Assembly: GCF_023065955.2 (NCBI RefSeq)
Contig: NW_026623100.1
Coordinates: 67,026,727 to 67,090,726, forward strand
Direction of reading: 5' to 3'
From: Ursus arctos
Lineage: Eukaryota; Chordata; Mammalia; Carnivora; Ursidae
DNA: 64,000 bases
Shown: piece after piece, positions 35,091 to 47,084 of the stretch
Numbering within the stretch: position 1 is the first letter of the stretch
Layout: each line of letters opens with the position of its first letter
The notes under the pieces: generated by a model
What the model was told of the DNA's origin: nothing
The model's database searches: none
The model's input: only the letters and a program-made list of their open reading frames with translations
Position numbers and translations under genes: made by a program

Positions 35091-35289
35091 TAAAAAAGAT
35101 ATTTATTTATTTGAGAGAGGTGGGGGCGGGGACAGATGGGGGCAGGAGCAGGGGGGAAGGGCAGGGGAAGAGGGACAAGCAGACTCCCTGCTAAGTAGGG
35201 AGCCCGATGCAGGACTCTCTCCCAGGACCCTGGGATCACGACCTGAGCCAAAGGTAGATGCTTAACCAACTGAGCCACCCAGGCACCCC
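35091..35289 (-). mobile_element. CanSINE, second of two at one target site
   Basis: Bounded by the same target sequence at 35,073-35,090 and TAATTTTAGAACATTTT at 35,290-35,306. Its sequence differs from the adjacent copy, so this is not a duplication of one SINE. Confidence 0.95.
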
Positions 35290-35834
35290 TAATTTTAGAA
35301 CATTTTCATCATCCCAAAAAAAAACCCCTTATCCATTAGCTGCCATTCCCATTCCTCCCAAGCCCCCAGCCCTAGGCAACTACTAATCTACTTTCTGTCT
35401 TTATGAATTTGCCTATTCTGGACATTTCATATAAATGGGAACATAAAATATATGTGGTCTTTTGTGATTGGTTTCTTTCACAACCATAATGTTTTTAAGG
35501 TGTGTCTTTGTTACAGCATATATGAATAATTCACTCCTTTTTGTCGCTAAATATTCTATTGTATGGGTATATCGCATTTGGTTTATCCATTCATCAGTGG
35601 ATGGACATTTGGGTTGTTTCCACTTTTTGGCTATTAAGAAGAATACTGCTGTGAGCATCTGTGTACACATTTTTGCATGGACGTGGGTTTAGGTTTTCAT
35701 TACACTTGCGTTCATATCTAGGGGTAGAAATGCTGAATTATATGGTAACCTATGCTTAACATTTTGAGAAACTGCCAAATTGTTTTCCAAAGCAGCTGAA
35801 TCATTTTACATTCCCACCAGCAATGTATGAGGGA

Positions 35835-37200
35835 TCCAATTTAGGAGATTCGATTTTATACTAGTGATGAGCTATTATTATACAGAATCACAGTGGGAAA
35901 ATGGCTGAAAATTTTTGGATTAGATTGCTGCTTCTCCAGTGTGGTTCAAGGCACATGCTAGGTCAGCAGACTTTTCCTGATGAATATGAAACTAAAATGC
36001 AAGTTATTTTCTTATTTCTTAGGAGCTACTGTTACTTCATGTCCATAGTCTTTGATTTTTGTGTTAGTATGGGTTACTTACTGATAATCTGAGTTACTAA
36101 GGATTACTGAAACTTAGTGTTCATAAAATAAAATTAACCAATTTCTAGAGCTTACTGAGGGCTCTAATTTACTTTTCTTTTAAGAAACCTAGTAGCTATA
36201 CAACACTTTGGCAGCATTGAAAAATTCCTATAATATACACCCACACTCAGATGTAGATGTTTTCAGTGTAAGCTTTGGTATTGTCTTGAGTTTAATGTGG
36301 TTCCAATTGCTATTCTTGAATTAACTGTAATTAATTATAGAATCAATGTTAGATTTAATTTTGTTGCCCATTTTGCTGTTATGCAGCTGTTGCATTTTAT
36401 AATTCTTCATCATGGAGTTATTTTTCTGTTGAAAAATGGAAGCAGGTGGTTAGGTTGGGTCTCTTGTCCTGCTTAGGTGGGCCATGGTTAGAATAGTTTG
36501 AGAATGAATGGAATACATAATGGAAGGATTCTTTCCCACTCTAATATTGTATACATTTTTAAAAGTGGGAATTAGTGTATTTATAATCAAGAGTCTTAGC
36601 GATGGAAATCACGAACCCTCTGAAAATCTTCACATTGGCTTTAGAGGTCTGTAACCTTTGGAATTGTACATTATACATTTGTGTTTTTTTCCAGAAAGAG
36701 CAACTATAGGTTTGCCAGATTTTTTTTTTAAGTCCATGACTCCTCAGAATTAAAGAACTCAGATTGGTGAAGAGAATTTGTAAATTTGTGTTTTTGAAGT
36801 ATTTGAGGGAAGTGAGATCTTGTTTTGGTTAGAGATAAATATTTTCTGAACACATTGTTGGTTTTAGTGGGACTAATTCCATATTAGGGTATCTCTAATT
36901 TGTTGTTTTGTCTCTCCGTCAGAACTTGGAGTTTGCTTTTAAAATCCTCATTCTACATTTATTATTTTTACATTTGCTTTCTCAGTAGATTAGGATGTTC
37001 TTTTTAAGAGTGTTCTTTGTGCTGCATTGATAGCATACTTTCCAGTAATTGAAACATACTGATATTTAAAAAAAAACAATACGAAACACCTGAAATTGGA
37101 CTGATAGAATAGGAAAATGGATGGTTGCCTTTGTACCCATTGGCTACTAGTTTCATTTTCTTTACTCTCTTGTTCTTTTTGGGTTGAGATTGAAAACTAC
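35835..37200. other. Unannotated intron 1 DNA
   Basis: AT-rich DNA without recognised genes or confident repeats. Confidence 0.4.
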
Positions 37201-37204
37201 CAGT

Positions 37205-38150
37205 CATAGGTGGAAGCTGTTCCCACAGGACCTTCTAGGTGTGGCGTTGGTTTTGGATGCCAGTCTCTTTAGGCCTCTGCAGTAGGGTATGTGTGAAGGA
37301 GTGTGCTTTTTTTCTGTAGTTTTTAGCACTGGATATAGCGTGGCAGGGTTCGAGAGGAGATTGGTAATTTTAGTTTAATGTTTTTTGGTAAAACAGACTT
37401 GTTACTTACTATTGTTTATAATAGACTAAAATATAGACAAGAGGAAGGCTCTGGGTCATATTTGCTATTATGTTAAAAGATGGTGTAGTGGAATACAAAA
37501 ATATATTTGGTCTTTGTCCCTGGTTTCTGGCACAGATATCCTAAAACCTTTGCAATTTCCTGAGTGATAGGAATGTCTTTTATTCATAATAAGCCCCTTC
37601 CCATCACACCTGAGGTGTGCTAATGAGGCTTAGAGTGGTACCCCTAGATAGCCTCAGAATGAGGATACTTTCCTTCCCACCCACCAACCTCCAGGAAGAG
37701 GAGGTGGGCATTAGAGATTGAGTTCTATAAAAGCTCTATGACAGTGAGATTCAGAGAGCTTCCAGGTTGGTGAATGCATTGAGATGCAGGGAGGGTGACA
37801 TGCCTGGAGAGGGCATGGAAGCTCCATGCCTTGCCCACCATACCTTGCCCAGTGTGTCTCTTCCATTTGGCTGTTCCTGAATTGTATCCTTTATATTAAA
37901 ACAGTAAATAAATAAATAGTTTTTCTGAGTTCTGTGAGCTTTTCTAGCAAATTATCAAACCCGAGGAGGGGATCATGGGAACCTCTGATTTATAGCCACC
38001 TGGTCAGAAGATGGCCCAGTACTAGTGACCAGTGCCTGAAGTGGGGGTGGTCTTGTGGGACTGAGGCCTTAACCTGTGGGGACTACATAATTCTAGGTAG
38101 TTAGTGTCAGAATTGAATTGAATTGTTGGACACCCAGTTGGTGTCAGAAA
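37205..38150 (+). mobile_element. Probable solitary LTR of an ancient endogenous retrovirus-like element
   Basis: The block has CACAGGACCTTCTAGGTGTG near its start, a TATAAAAGC box (about 37,726), and a later AAATAAATAAATAG signal region (about 37,905) followed by CTGAGTTCTGTGAGC. It ends about TGGACACCCAGTTGGTGTCAG. I recall these phrases from an interspersed mammalian LTR-type repeat but cannot assign the subfamily. No internal viral genes adjoin it. Confidence 0.5.
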
Positions 38151-38243
38151 AAAAAAAAACTCCATAGAAGGCATTATTGGTCTTTGAAAGACAAGTAAAT
38201 TTACCATAGACTTCTCTTCTTTGAATTACTGAAGTCATAATAT

Positions 38244-38438
38244 ATTTTTTAAAGATTTTATTTATTTATTTGACAGAGATAGAGACAGCCAGCGAGAGAG
38301 GGAACACAAGCAGGGGGAGTGGGAGAGGAAGAAGCAGGCTCATAGCGGAGGAGCCTGATGTGGGGCTTGATCCCATAACGCCGGGATCACTCCCTGAGCC
38401 GAAGGCAGACGCTTAACGACTATGCCACCCAGGCGCTG
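38244..38438 (-). mobile_element. CanSINE, young
   Basis: Target copies CTGAAGTCATAATAT and CTGAAGTCGTAATAT flank it. Confidence 0.96.
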
Positions 38439-38596
38439 CTGAAGTCGTAATATTTTGTTTTTAATTGCTTGACATTTTGGTATATGTTCATATGGGATTA
38501 AAAAAAAATAGCAACAAAAAAAAACTTGGAGAATAAGAAAATTCACTCACAGTCTTTCAACCCATCAACTACTTTTAGTATATTAATGCTTTCTTT

Positions 38597-38992
38597 TAAA
38601 AAAAAAAAACAGTTTATTTTAGAGCATGAGCAAGAGGGGCAGAGGGAGAGGGAGAGAGAATCTCAAGCAGACTCGGAGCTGAGCACAGAGCTGGATGCAG
38701 AGCTCAGTCCCAGGGCTCTGAGATGATGACCTGAGCCAAAACCAGGAGTCAGACCCTTTTTTTTTTTTAAAGACTTTATTTATTTATTTGACAGAGACAG
38801 CCAGCGAGAGAGGGAACACAAGCAGGGGGAGTGGGAGAGGAAGAAGCAGGCTTCTAGCGGAGAAGCCTGATGTGGTGCTCGATCCCAGAACGCTGGGATT
38901 ATGCCCTGAGCCGAAGGCAGATGCTTAATAACTGCGCCACCCAGGCGCGCCAGGAGTCAGACCCATAACCGACTGTGCCACCCATGCGCTCC
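38597..38992 (-). mobile_element. Older CanSINE split by a younger CanSINE
   Basis: Outer halves lie at 38,597-38,756 and 38,965-38,992, with outer flanks TATTAATGCTTT on both sides. The inner copy is listed separately. Confidence 0.92.
38757..38950 (-). mobile_element. Young CanSINE inside an older CanSINE
   Basis: Perfect 14-base target duplication CAGGAGTCAGACCC at 38,743-38,756 and 38,951-38,964, which is outer SINE sequence. Confidence 0.96.
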
Positions 38993-38999
38993 AGCATAT

Positions 39000-40640
39000 T
39001 AATGCTTTTTAATCAGAGTATTTATCTATCACTATACATACACACATACATATATACTTTTTACATAATTGTAATCAGCATAGATTTTGTCCACTTACTA
39101 CATGGAAGGTATTTTTTCTGTGTTACTTCATGATTTTCATAAGTATTAATGGCTGTAGTAGATAGACTATGATTTATTAACTATACTCCTATTTTCAGGT
39201 GTTTCGTTTTTTTGAAGTTTTTTGCTATTACAAATAAAACTGTGATAAATATTATTATTTGGTGAATATATATTAAACATATAGTCTGCAAATCTCTTAG
39301 GTGTTTCGCAAAGATAAGGTCCTTTCCCTTAAGGGTTTTCTTCTAATCCTTGACATGTGCGTATATAAATTTGAATATTTTCATCCATATTCTAGAATTT
39401 TGTATTTTTTAAAAATTTATATCACAAATATTACCTATCTACTATAACTTGAAATTATTGTTTGTAGTATATGGGTAGTATTCTGAAATTTATTTTCTTG
39501 TTCCTTTCTCTTTTGGATAAATTCACCTGATTCATATACTCAGTAGTCATAAAAGAAAAGATTGACAAATTTTGGTATGAAAATAAAGAAGTTGGTATAG
39601 TAAAAGATGCCTTCAAATCAAAAGGCAACAAGCTGGATGAAAAGTTTTTATGACACATGTTACTGAGTCTGGGAGAGTGAAGAAGAGGAGTGTGAAATGG
39701 TTGTGGGCAGTGGGGTGGGGGGAGCAGTTGGGCTAGGGAAACATGAACTTGTCAGGCTGGCAGGAGTCAGTGGTCAGGAGTTTAAAGTAATGCCAGTCAG
39801 CACCTTCATTTGTGCGACCATGGAATAGCCGTGGGGTTTTACCAGATGCATAGTATATTTAGGAAGAGGGGAGAGTGAACTTGAGGATGCATGCAATGAC
39901 GATAGTGGACTGCGATACTCACTTTGGGTAAGGAGGGGTATTAGGACCTAAGGAAGGGGATGTTAGGGCATAAGCTAGAATGAGGGATGGTGAAAAGTTG
40001 CCAAGACCAATAGTTTGTAGGTCCTGGCAGAGTTAATTGCTGGAGTCTGGGAACTAGAGAGTGGGCTGTTGAGCGCAGGCTCTGGTGAAGGGAGGGTGGG
40101 AGGCTTGAAGTAGGTTACAGAGGAGTGCAGTCGTCCTGATAACAAGGCCTAGGGTGTGACCTGGGAGTGCCTGGCTAAGATAAGATGGAAGATAAGACAT
40201 TTGGAATACTGGGCGTCAAAGACTTGGAGGTCATGATGTAGGCAGGATCCTATGTGTGGATGACTTGACTTCACCAAGATATCTGGGAATAATGGTGGAG
40301 AGGAGATGATGAGGTAGGTGTGAAAGCAGTTAAAGAATTGTCATGGTGATTGCAGGGGACAACAGTGAGGGAGAGCCAGTGGTCAAGTCAGATGCGCTAA
40401 TTTTCTTTTTCAACTTTTATTTATGAAAAATGTCAAACAATGCAAAAGTTGAAAGTGATCACTTATTTTTATTTACCTTCATTTACCCATATACTTTTTA
40501 ATTTAATGTTTTTGTATTTTTACATGAGCTTTAATTCTTTTTGGAAGAAGGCAGGCTATAAATAGGTCCATTTCCAGATTCCTGTCCAGAAGAGTTGTTG
40601 TGCTAATTTACATTTCTGTCAGCTAGGCATTAATATAATA
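39000..40640. other. Intron 1: possible old L1 piece, then unannotated DNA
   Basis: About 39,060-39,300 resembles an old lower-strand L1 (TTTTTTGCTATTACAAATAA). The G-rich stretch 39,660-40,400 is not recognised. Confidence 0.35.
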
Positions 40641-40659
40641 ATTATTTTTACAGCTATTG

Positions 40660-42240
40660 TTATAGTTCCTTGCATTGTTAAGCTCTTCACTATTTCATGT
40701 GAATAAACTGCCACTTATTTTCCCAGACCACGCTCTTTGCTCTGCTTTTGCGTGTATTACCTCTGCCTAGAATGTTTTTCTCCCACATTCATTCATGTAA
40801 CAAATGTTTCTATGTGTAAGGCATAGCTATTTGTACACAAGCTGAAATGCACATACCTGGTTGATTCATGGAAACATATTTGCACGTGACCTTCTCTTGT
40901 TGCTTGAAGAGAAGAGAAATTTGTGCTTAGGCACCCCGGAAGATCCAAGAGTTTGTTTTCAGCCCTGCCCTTTGGACTGTCTGGACCCAAAGAAAAGCTG
41001 TACTTTCTCAACTCCTTTTCCTTCCGCTTCCAAACTTGTATGTGTCTTTATTAAGCCTTACTATCTATTTTGTCCTATATTCCCAGAGCCAGAGATGTGT
41101 GCCCCATGTTCTAGCTTTATACTCTGGAGCTGTCTACTTTCTTTGGACTCTAGCGTTCATTATTAGGTAACCTCCTTTCCTTCTCCTTTTGGAAATTAAA
41201 TCTCTCCCTCTTCCTCTAAAAATAGTTCTGTTCTCCCATCTAAAAGGAAAGCCTTATAACCTTGCCTCTTTCCTGAAGCCTCCTATCTCTCTTCCCCCCC
41301 TTTCTTCCTCTGTCCTTTAACAGCATACTTCTTCAGTCACCTACACTTCTACTCCCATTTACTGCGGGGTCTGCTTCAGTTTGACTTATAGCCAGTTCCC
41401 TGCACAGATTGCCAAAACTAATGGCTTAGTCTTGACTTCTGTGATATTTGACAGTTATGACCATCATCTCCTTGAAATGCTTCTCTTTACTCTATATTCT
41501 GATTTTTCCTTTTCCTCAACCTCTGTTCTGATCATTCTTCTCCTGTTTCCTGTACGTGCTTTTTGTGGGTAATGTCATTCACTGACCTGTTTACAGCTAT
41601 TCCCAATCCATGGTAGCTACCAAACCTGGGTCTGCAGCCTGGACAGAATCCTTACCATCTCGTAGACATTTCTACCTGGATGTCTTTGTAGGTGCATCAG
41701 ATTGGGTAAACTGAAAATTGAACATTTTGTTGCTTACCCCCCAAATCTAATATCCAAATTTCTACTTTCTTAGAGCTTTTGTCTTGGTTAATATTACCAC
41801 TCTACAGTCACCCAAGATAGAAACTTACCTTGATGTTCTTTCATCAGCAGCATTTAGCTGATCAGAAAATGCTGTCCATTCTAGCTCGGAAATTCCTCTT
41901 CTCTGTTGTCCAAGTTCATATTCTCACCGTATGGATTATGCCAGTCGCTCATAACTGGTATCCCTGTCTCAAGATACTCAAGTGCAATTCAGTTCCTATA
42001 TTTTTTGTCAGAATTCTCTTCCTCTGCCCTTAAAATTTCAGGTTCTTCTCTTGTTTCTTATATATGCTTTCCCTGGATGAAGTTACTCACTGACTTGATG
42101 ACAACTATTTCCAGTCCCTGGAGACTACCAAATCTGGGTGTCTATCTTGAATAAAATACTGGCTCTCCATGACTTGCACAGTGAAATTCAAAATCAATAG
42201 CATGACATACTTTGTTCCTTAAATTGTGTGCTCTTGGCAA
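40660..42240 (+). mobile_element. L2 LINE relics
   Basis: Phrases such as ACCTCTGCCTAGAATG (40,755), CTACCTGGATGTCTTTGTAG (41,670), CAGTCACCCAAGATAGAAAC (41,805) and ACTGGTATCCCTGTCTCAAG (41,955) follow L2 consensus order. Frames in this stretch (for example 40,861-41,166) are chance. Confidence 0.55.
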
Positions 42241-42579
42241 GTTACTTAATCTCTTTGGCTTCTCTTTAATTGTTTCTAAAATGAAGGGGATGGAATTCAG
42301 TGTGCTGTTTAATTCTTTAAAAAAATCATCAAACCAAATATTATAGAGAAGCCTCAGTATATAAAACACAAAAACAGAGCTCCTTTCATTGAAGTTGGTA
42401 TCCTCTCCCAACCCTCCATTCCTCTTCCCTACTCTACATCTGTTGTATCTCTTTGAAATTTCTAGAACTGCAAGGAGCAAAATTTAAAACTATTGGGTTT
42501 CTTAAGGTCTCTTTTAACAATTAAAATTAAGTGAGTTCTTGAAATCACATGGCTCTCAAATCACCCCGTGTTTGAATAG

Positions 42580-42905
42580 GAAAGGCTCTGCTGTGATACT
42601 GGCTGTGTACTTTCCTTTAACCAGTTCTTCCCATAGATTCATGGACTTTCCTTTCTCTGTATCATTGCCTATCCACACACCTATACAATGTCTTTCACTC
42701 TGAGGATGCATGGAACCCACTTTCTTTGCCATCATGATCATGTTAGATCATTCTTACACAAATATTTCCTCCTTTGTGATATGTGCCCTGGTTTAACTTA
42801 CCTCCCAAGTAGTGGTAATTCTGTCCTCTGAGTTCTTATAACATTCTTCAAATTCTTTTATTATAGTGACTATTTATGTTTGATAAATAAATGGATGAAT
42901 GAAGA
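42580..42905 (+). mobile_element. Possible L2 3' end
   Basis: The end GTTTGATAAATAAATGGATGAATGAAG resembles the L2 terminus (quoted loosely); upstream similarity is weak. Confidence 0.35.
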
Positions 42906-44170
42906 AGGGATGGCTGGATAGGGAACAGGTGTGGAGAATATATGTACACTGTGAATTTCCTCTTGCTGCAGAAACTGTAAAGAAGGTAATTTTGCCTCAG
43001 TCATCCTCTCATGAGACCGACCTTGATCTCCTTAGGAATCAGATGAAGAAGGAACTTTCCCCAATTAATCAGTAAGTTTGCAGAGTTGGCTCTGTGCACA
43101 TAGCACGTGAAATGGAGGAGGCACTGGATTATAAGATATGCCTTCAGGAACTTGATTATCTTGCTTTTGAATGTCAGACCTTCAGTCAAATTTGTTTAAG
43201 CTAAACAATGTTTAACGAACATGATAAGTATAATTGAAAAACCCAAGTCTTTCTATCCCAGTGTAAAAGCTTCAGAATTCAACAGGCCATAAAACTTTAT
43301 CTCTAAAAGTATACTTAAAAGAAAAAGTAACAAGTTATGGAAAGGCCAAAAAAGGATAATTTGGTCTAAAATCCAGAGCTCCGGTGCCTGCAGGGTTTCG
43401 AGGAAGTTGTTTGGAGTTTCTTTTCTGAAATTCGGTTCCAGAGTGCCTCGCTCCATGCTTCCCTTGCTTCATTTTTGTTTATCTTATCCATACTACTCCT
43501 TTACCCAATTCATTTGTTCAGCAAATCTTTATTGAACATTTTCTCTGGAAGGTCTGGTGTAGGCACTAGGCCTAAAAAAAAAAAAAAGTGCCCAGAACAA
43601 GTGAAGCACGTGCAGTTGAAATACAGTGTGATACGTGACGTTACTGTGGGACGAACAAGTGTTGTGCACGATGTAGGAGACCATGACTAACTGGGAGGAC
43701 ACAGGTCTCTCAGATAAGAGGTGTCTGTTGAGTTCAGAGTTGAAGAATGAGAAGAAAGTGTGGTGAACGTGACAGAGGGAACAGCTCTTTACAAAGAAGT
43801 AGGGGAGTGAAAAAAGCATCACTGTTTCAAAAAAAAAAAAAGCTGATGTAGTTAGGACATCTGAATCAAGGGGACGTGTCTAGAGATGAATGTGGTAAAG
43901 TAGATTGAGGTGAGGTTCTGAATCATGTTTCTTACTCACCATGTTTCATACTAACAAGTTTGGGCTTGAACTTGTAATTGTGAAGTAATTTAAGAAGGAG
44001 AAGGGCATTAGTAGGTGTTTTGGAAGAAAACTAGTAGCTCTGTGGAAGGTCTCAAGGCAGTAAGACCATTTTAGGAGGTTCATGCCCTAATTCACACCAT
44101 CTCCCAGTGATGTACCTGGGAATCTCTAGATTAGTAAGTGTCCCAGAGTGGTGATATGGTCAGGCAAGTT
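42906..44170. other. Unannotated intron 1 DNA
   Basis: About 43,505-43,820 (TTTATTGAACATTTTCTCTG...) looks like an old repeat that I cannot name. No gene. Confidence 0.35.
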
Positions 44171-44179
44171 GGAAAACTC

Positions 44180-44335
44180 TTATGTCCCAGAGCACTGGAC
44201 ATAAGAGATGTGGTTTCCAGGACCAGTGTTGCTACTGACTAGCTGTGTGAGCTCATACCAGTCTCTCAGTCTTCCCATCTTGAAAATGGAGTTTTGAACT
44301 AAGTATTGTGATTGTTTCCTTCTAAAATTCTGTTC
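44180..44335 (+). mobile_element. MIR SINE relic
   Basis: TGACTAGCTGTGTGAGCTCA and CTTCCCATCTTGAAAATGGA. Confidence 0.75.
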
Positions 44336-45074
44336 TTCTAGACAGACCCCCCCCCCAATCCAACCTTAATTGAGCTATTTTTAACTTATAATGGCTATAA
44401 TTTTCCCCCATCTGGATCTTGAAGAAGGACTTCCTGCTCCTGGTGAAGCATTTCTACTTTCCTCTCCGTTAGTGTGAATGTAGTTGCCATGTTCTAAAAT
44501 GGCATTTGCTTTATATTAATTTGTAGCATTCTTCTTTGCCTTAGGCCTGTTATCTACCACACGTCTTTGCTTGGTGTCTCAAAAGGTAACAGTGACAGTT
44601 CTCCATTAATTTATAATGTGCAAGGAAAGCTCCATATGAATATTCTTCTTTTTTCTACATGAATATTCTAAAGCCATAGGTAATTATCACAGCATTTTAA
44701 TTACATGATAACTGCAAACTGCCAAGATTGCCCATCATCATGTTACCCCTTCTAAGGAATGGAGACAGATGTTTGTTGGATGCTGACTCCAATCACACAC
44801 ACCTGAAATATAGGCATCAGGCACGTACCTGGGGAGATGCTGATTACCCTTTTCTTCCTCTGAGAGGGTTATACCAAGAGGAAAGAAATAATTAGCTGTC
44901 CCCTAATTTATGTATGCAATAGACCTATGTGTTGGAAGACATCTCTGGCTTGTTTTCCTTCTCCCTACAAATGTACAACATTAAGTTGAGGGGCTGCTTT
45001 CAAGAAACTGTGACCTATTCATCATTAATTATTATCCCCATTTAAGAGAAGAAGAGGCATATAAAGCCCATGGG

Positions 45075-45265
45075 AAGTTCTTGGGCTTTAAAATTAGACG
45101 GATTTGGGATTGTATCCTGGCTTCATCTCTCAGTGAATATTGGCAAGTAATTTAGCCTTTCTGTTTCTTCATCTGTGAAATGAGTACAATATTCCCTGCC
45201 TTCCAGGGATAATTGTGAACATTATTAGTGTTATCAAAGGTGTTTAGCAGTATCTGGCACCTGGA
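45075..45265 (+). mobile_element. MIR SINE relic
   Basis: GGGATTGTATCCTGGCTTCA, TTTCTTCATCTGTGAAATGA and a late GTATCTGGCACCTGG. Confidence 0.8.
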
Positions 45266-45369
45266 AGCCTGTTCTGCCAGCTCCTCTGTTTGTCCTCTGA
45301 AGCTCCTTGCACACAACCTATTAGATTCTCCGTATTGAGCATGACACATAGTAGATGATTAATAGAAGT

Positions 45370-46280
45370 GTATTGCATTAATAGTAAGCACTTATTAAAT
45401 GGTAGCTAGTATGATTACATAAAGTAAAATAGTTGATTTTTAAGTGTAAAATGACTACTTTTTCAAAATTTCAATTGTTATTTGTACAAGTACTATTCTG
45501 TAAGTAGATTAGTAGATTGTTGAGCATGAGGTAGTTATTTGACAACGTGGCAGAGAGAATTGATAGAAACATAACAGATATGAAATAGTATGCTTTAAAA
45601 GCTTTTTGGTTCCAACAAATTGCGCTACCGTAGTCAGATGTTACCACAGTCAATCAGATGTTACATGTATACATCACGTAATAATATGGTACCTGCATGC
45701 ATGGCTGGCTAAATCCCATGTACCAGGTAAAGAAAGTTCTGTGCTATTAACTTCAGCTTCACTGAAGGGATTTGCCGTCCCTTCCTATTATATTATTTGA
45801 TTCATTCTTTGGTTTTATTTCAGAATTATACCAGTGATGACTGAGTATCTATTATGTGGCATTCTGTTGTATTCATGGAATATGTAATGACTAACCAAAA
45901 GTCCTGGACAGATAATCTTTAAATTTTAGACCTAGATCTAACTGATTAAGGCTTTGTGACTGTGGGATCCTATTCTTTGTCTTTTGTAAGTGCATGCTTT
46001 CTCTTCAATCTGTCTTTGATAATTCACATGCTTTTATGCAGTTATACAGTGTTTCGCATGTAATACTTTTGGAGGATTTTTCTCCTTCATTTTGAAACTC
46101 AGTCTCAGAGACCTAATAAAACAGGTCTTGCTATTTGCTACTGCGTATCTGTAAGTAAACCGTTTCTTTGCAGGCATGCTGACTTATTTCGGTTTAACAT
46201 TACTGATAACAATTTAAAATTGGGGAAGTAAAAATTATACTTTTTTTTGTAGAATTTTTGTACTGAGGAAGTATCACTCA
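45370..46280. other. Unannotated intron 1 DNA
   Basis: No gene or confident repeat recognised. Confidence 0.4.
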
Positions 46281-46314
46281 TAACTTTATTTATGAGACTT
46301 CCTCTGTGTTCACT

Positions 46315-46690
46315 TTTTCTTAAAACCACGGTTCACCCAGTCTCACAAATTCTGGGAGTCATCGCTTTGATGCCTTCTACTTCAAAATCCTTCATATCTA
46401 AAGAGTTTCTGGCTGCTACCTGTTTGAAACCCTTCCTTATTTTTCCAATTCATCCCATCTGCTCTGTTCCTTCTACCGATATTTTAAATCAGGTGCCAGT
46501 TACTGTTCTTATCTCTTCCCTAACTGATCCCCCTGGTGCTCCTGTGGCCTTGTCTTCACCATTGATTGTCTTAAGTGAAATCTGTGTCCCTCTCCTTAAA
46601 ATTACCTTTTACAACTCCTTGTGAGCTACAGGTTCAAATCCAATGTTCTTAATCCCATGTTAAGTGAGTTCTTAACTACCCCACCATGTT
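46315..46690 (+). mobile_element. L2 LINE relic
   Basis: CAGTCTCACAAATTCTGGGA, TTCATCCCATCTGCTCTGTT and AGGTTCAAATCCAATGTTC parallel the L2 3' region. Confidence 0.5.
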
Positions 46691-46723
46691 TAGATATTAT
46701 TTTTCTGTGTAGTAGACAACTCT

Positions 46724-46920
46724 TTTTTTTTTTTTAAAGATTTTATTTATTTGACAGAGATAGAGACAGCCAGCGAGAGAGGGAACACAAGCAGGGGGAG
46801 TGAGAGAGGAAGAAGCAGGCTCATAGCGGAGGAGCCTGATGGGGGGCTCGATCCCATAACGCCGGGATCACGCCCTGAGCTGAAGGCAGACGCTTAACCG
46901 CTGTGCCACCCAGGCGCCCC
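46724..46920 (-). mobile_element. CanSINE, young
   Basis: Perfect 13-base target duplication AGTAGACAACTCT at 46,711-46,723 and 46,921-46,933. Confidence 0.97.
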
Positions 46921-47084
46921 AGTAGACAACTCTAATACCTGAAGTTTATATTACCTTTTGAGAAAGGAGTGAAGAAAAAACTAACTTGCATATAGGTGGA
47001 ATTTCTTCCTACCTAGGAAGAGTATAGTGATAGGTAAAGTCTAAGTGTGGTAACAGGATTAAAGCTCCATTGCAATAAAGCTTT

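Larger units (their letters stand above)
34735..35830 (-). mobile_element. L1MA/L1MB-type 3' end with two CanSINEs
   Basis: TTTGTTGAGATATCATTCAT, AGCCCCCAGCCCTAGGCAAC, TTCATATAAATGGGAACATA, GTTTCCACTTTTTGGCTATT and TACATTCCCACCAGCAATGT mark an L1MB-type lower-strand 3' end. It is interrupted at 34,870-35,072 and 35,091-35,289. Confidence 0.88.

Noticed and set aside
40861..41166. 101-codon + strand frame
   Set aside because: Lies in L2-like relic sequence, and shows no protein family features.
41516..42190. Loose similarity between about 41,516-41,700 and 42,020-42,190 suggesting a duplication
   Set aside because: Similarity is patchy by eye and may simply reflect related L2 segments; not strong enough to call without alignment.
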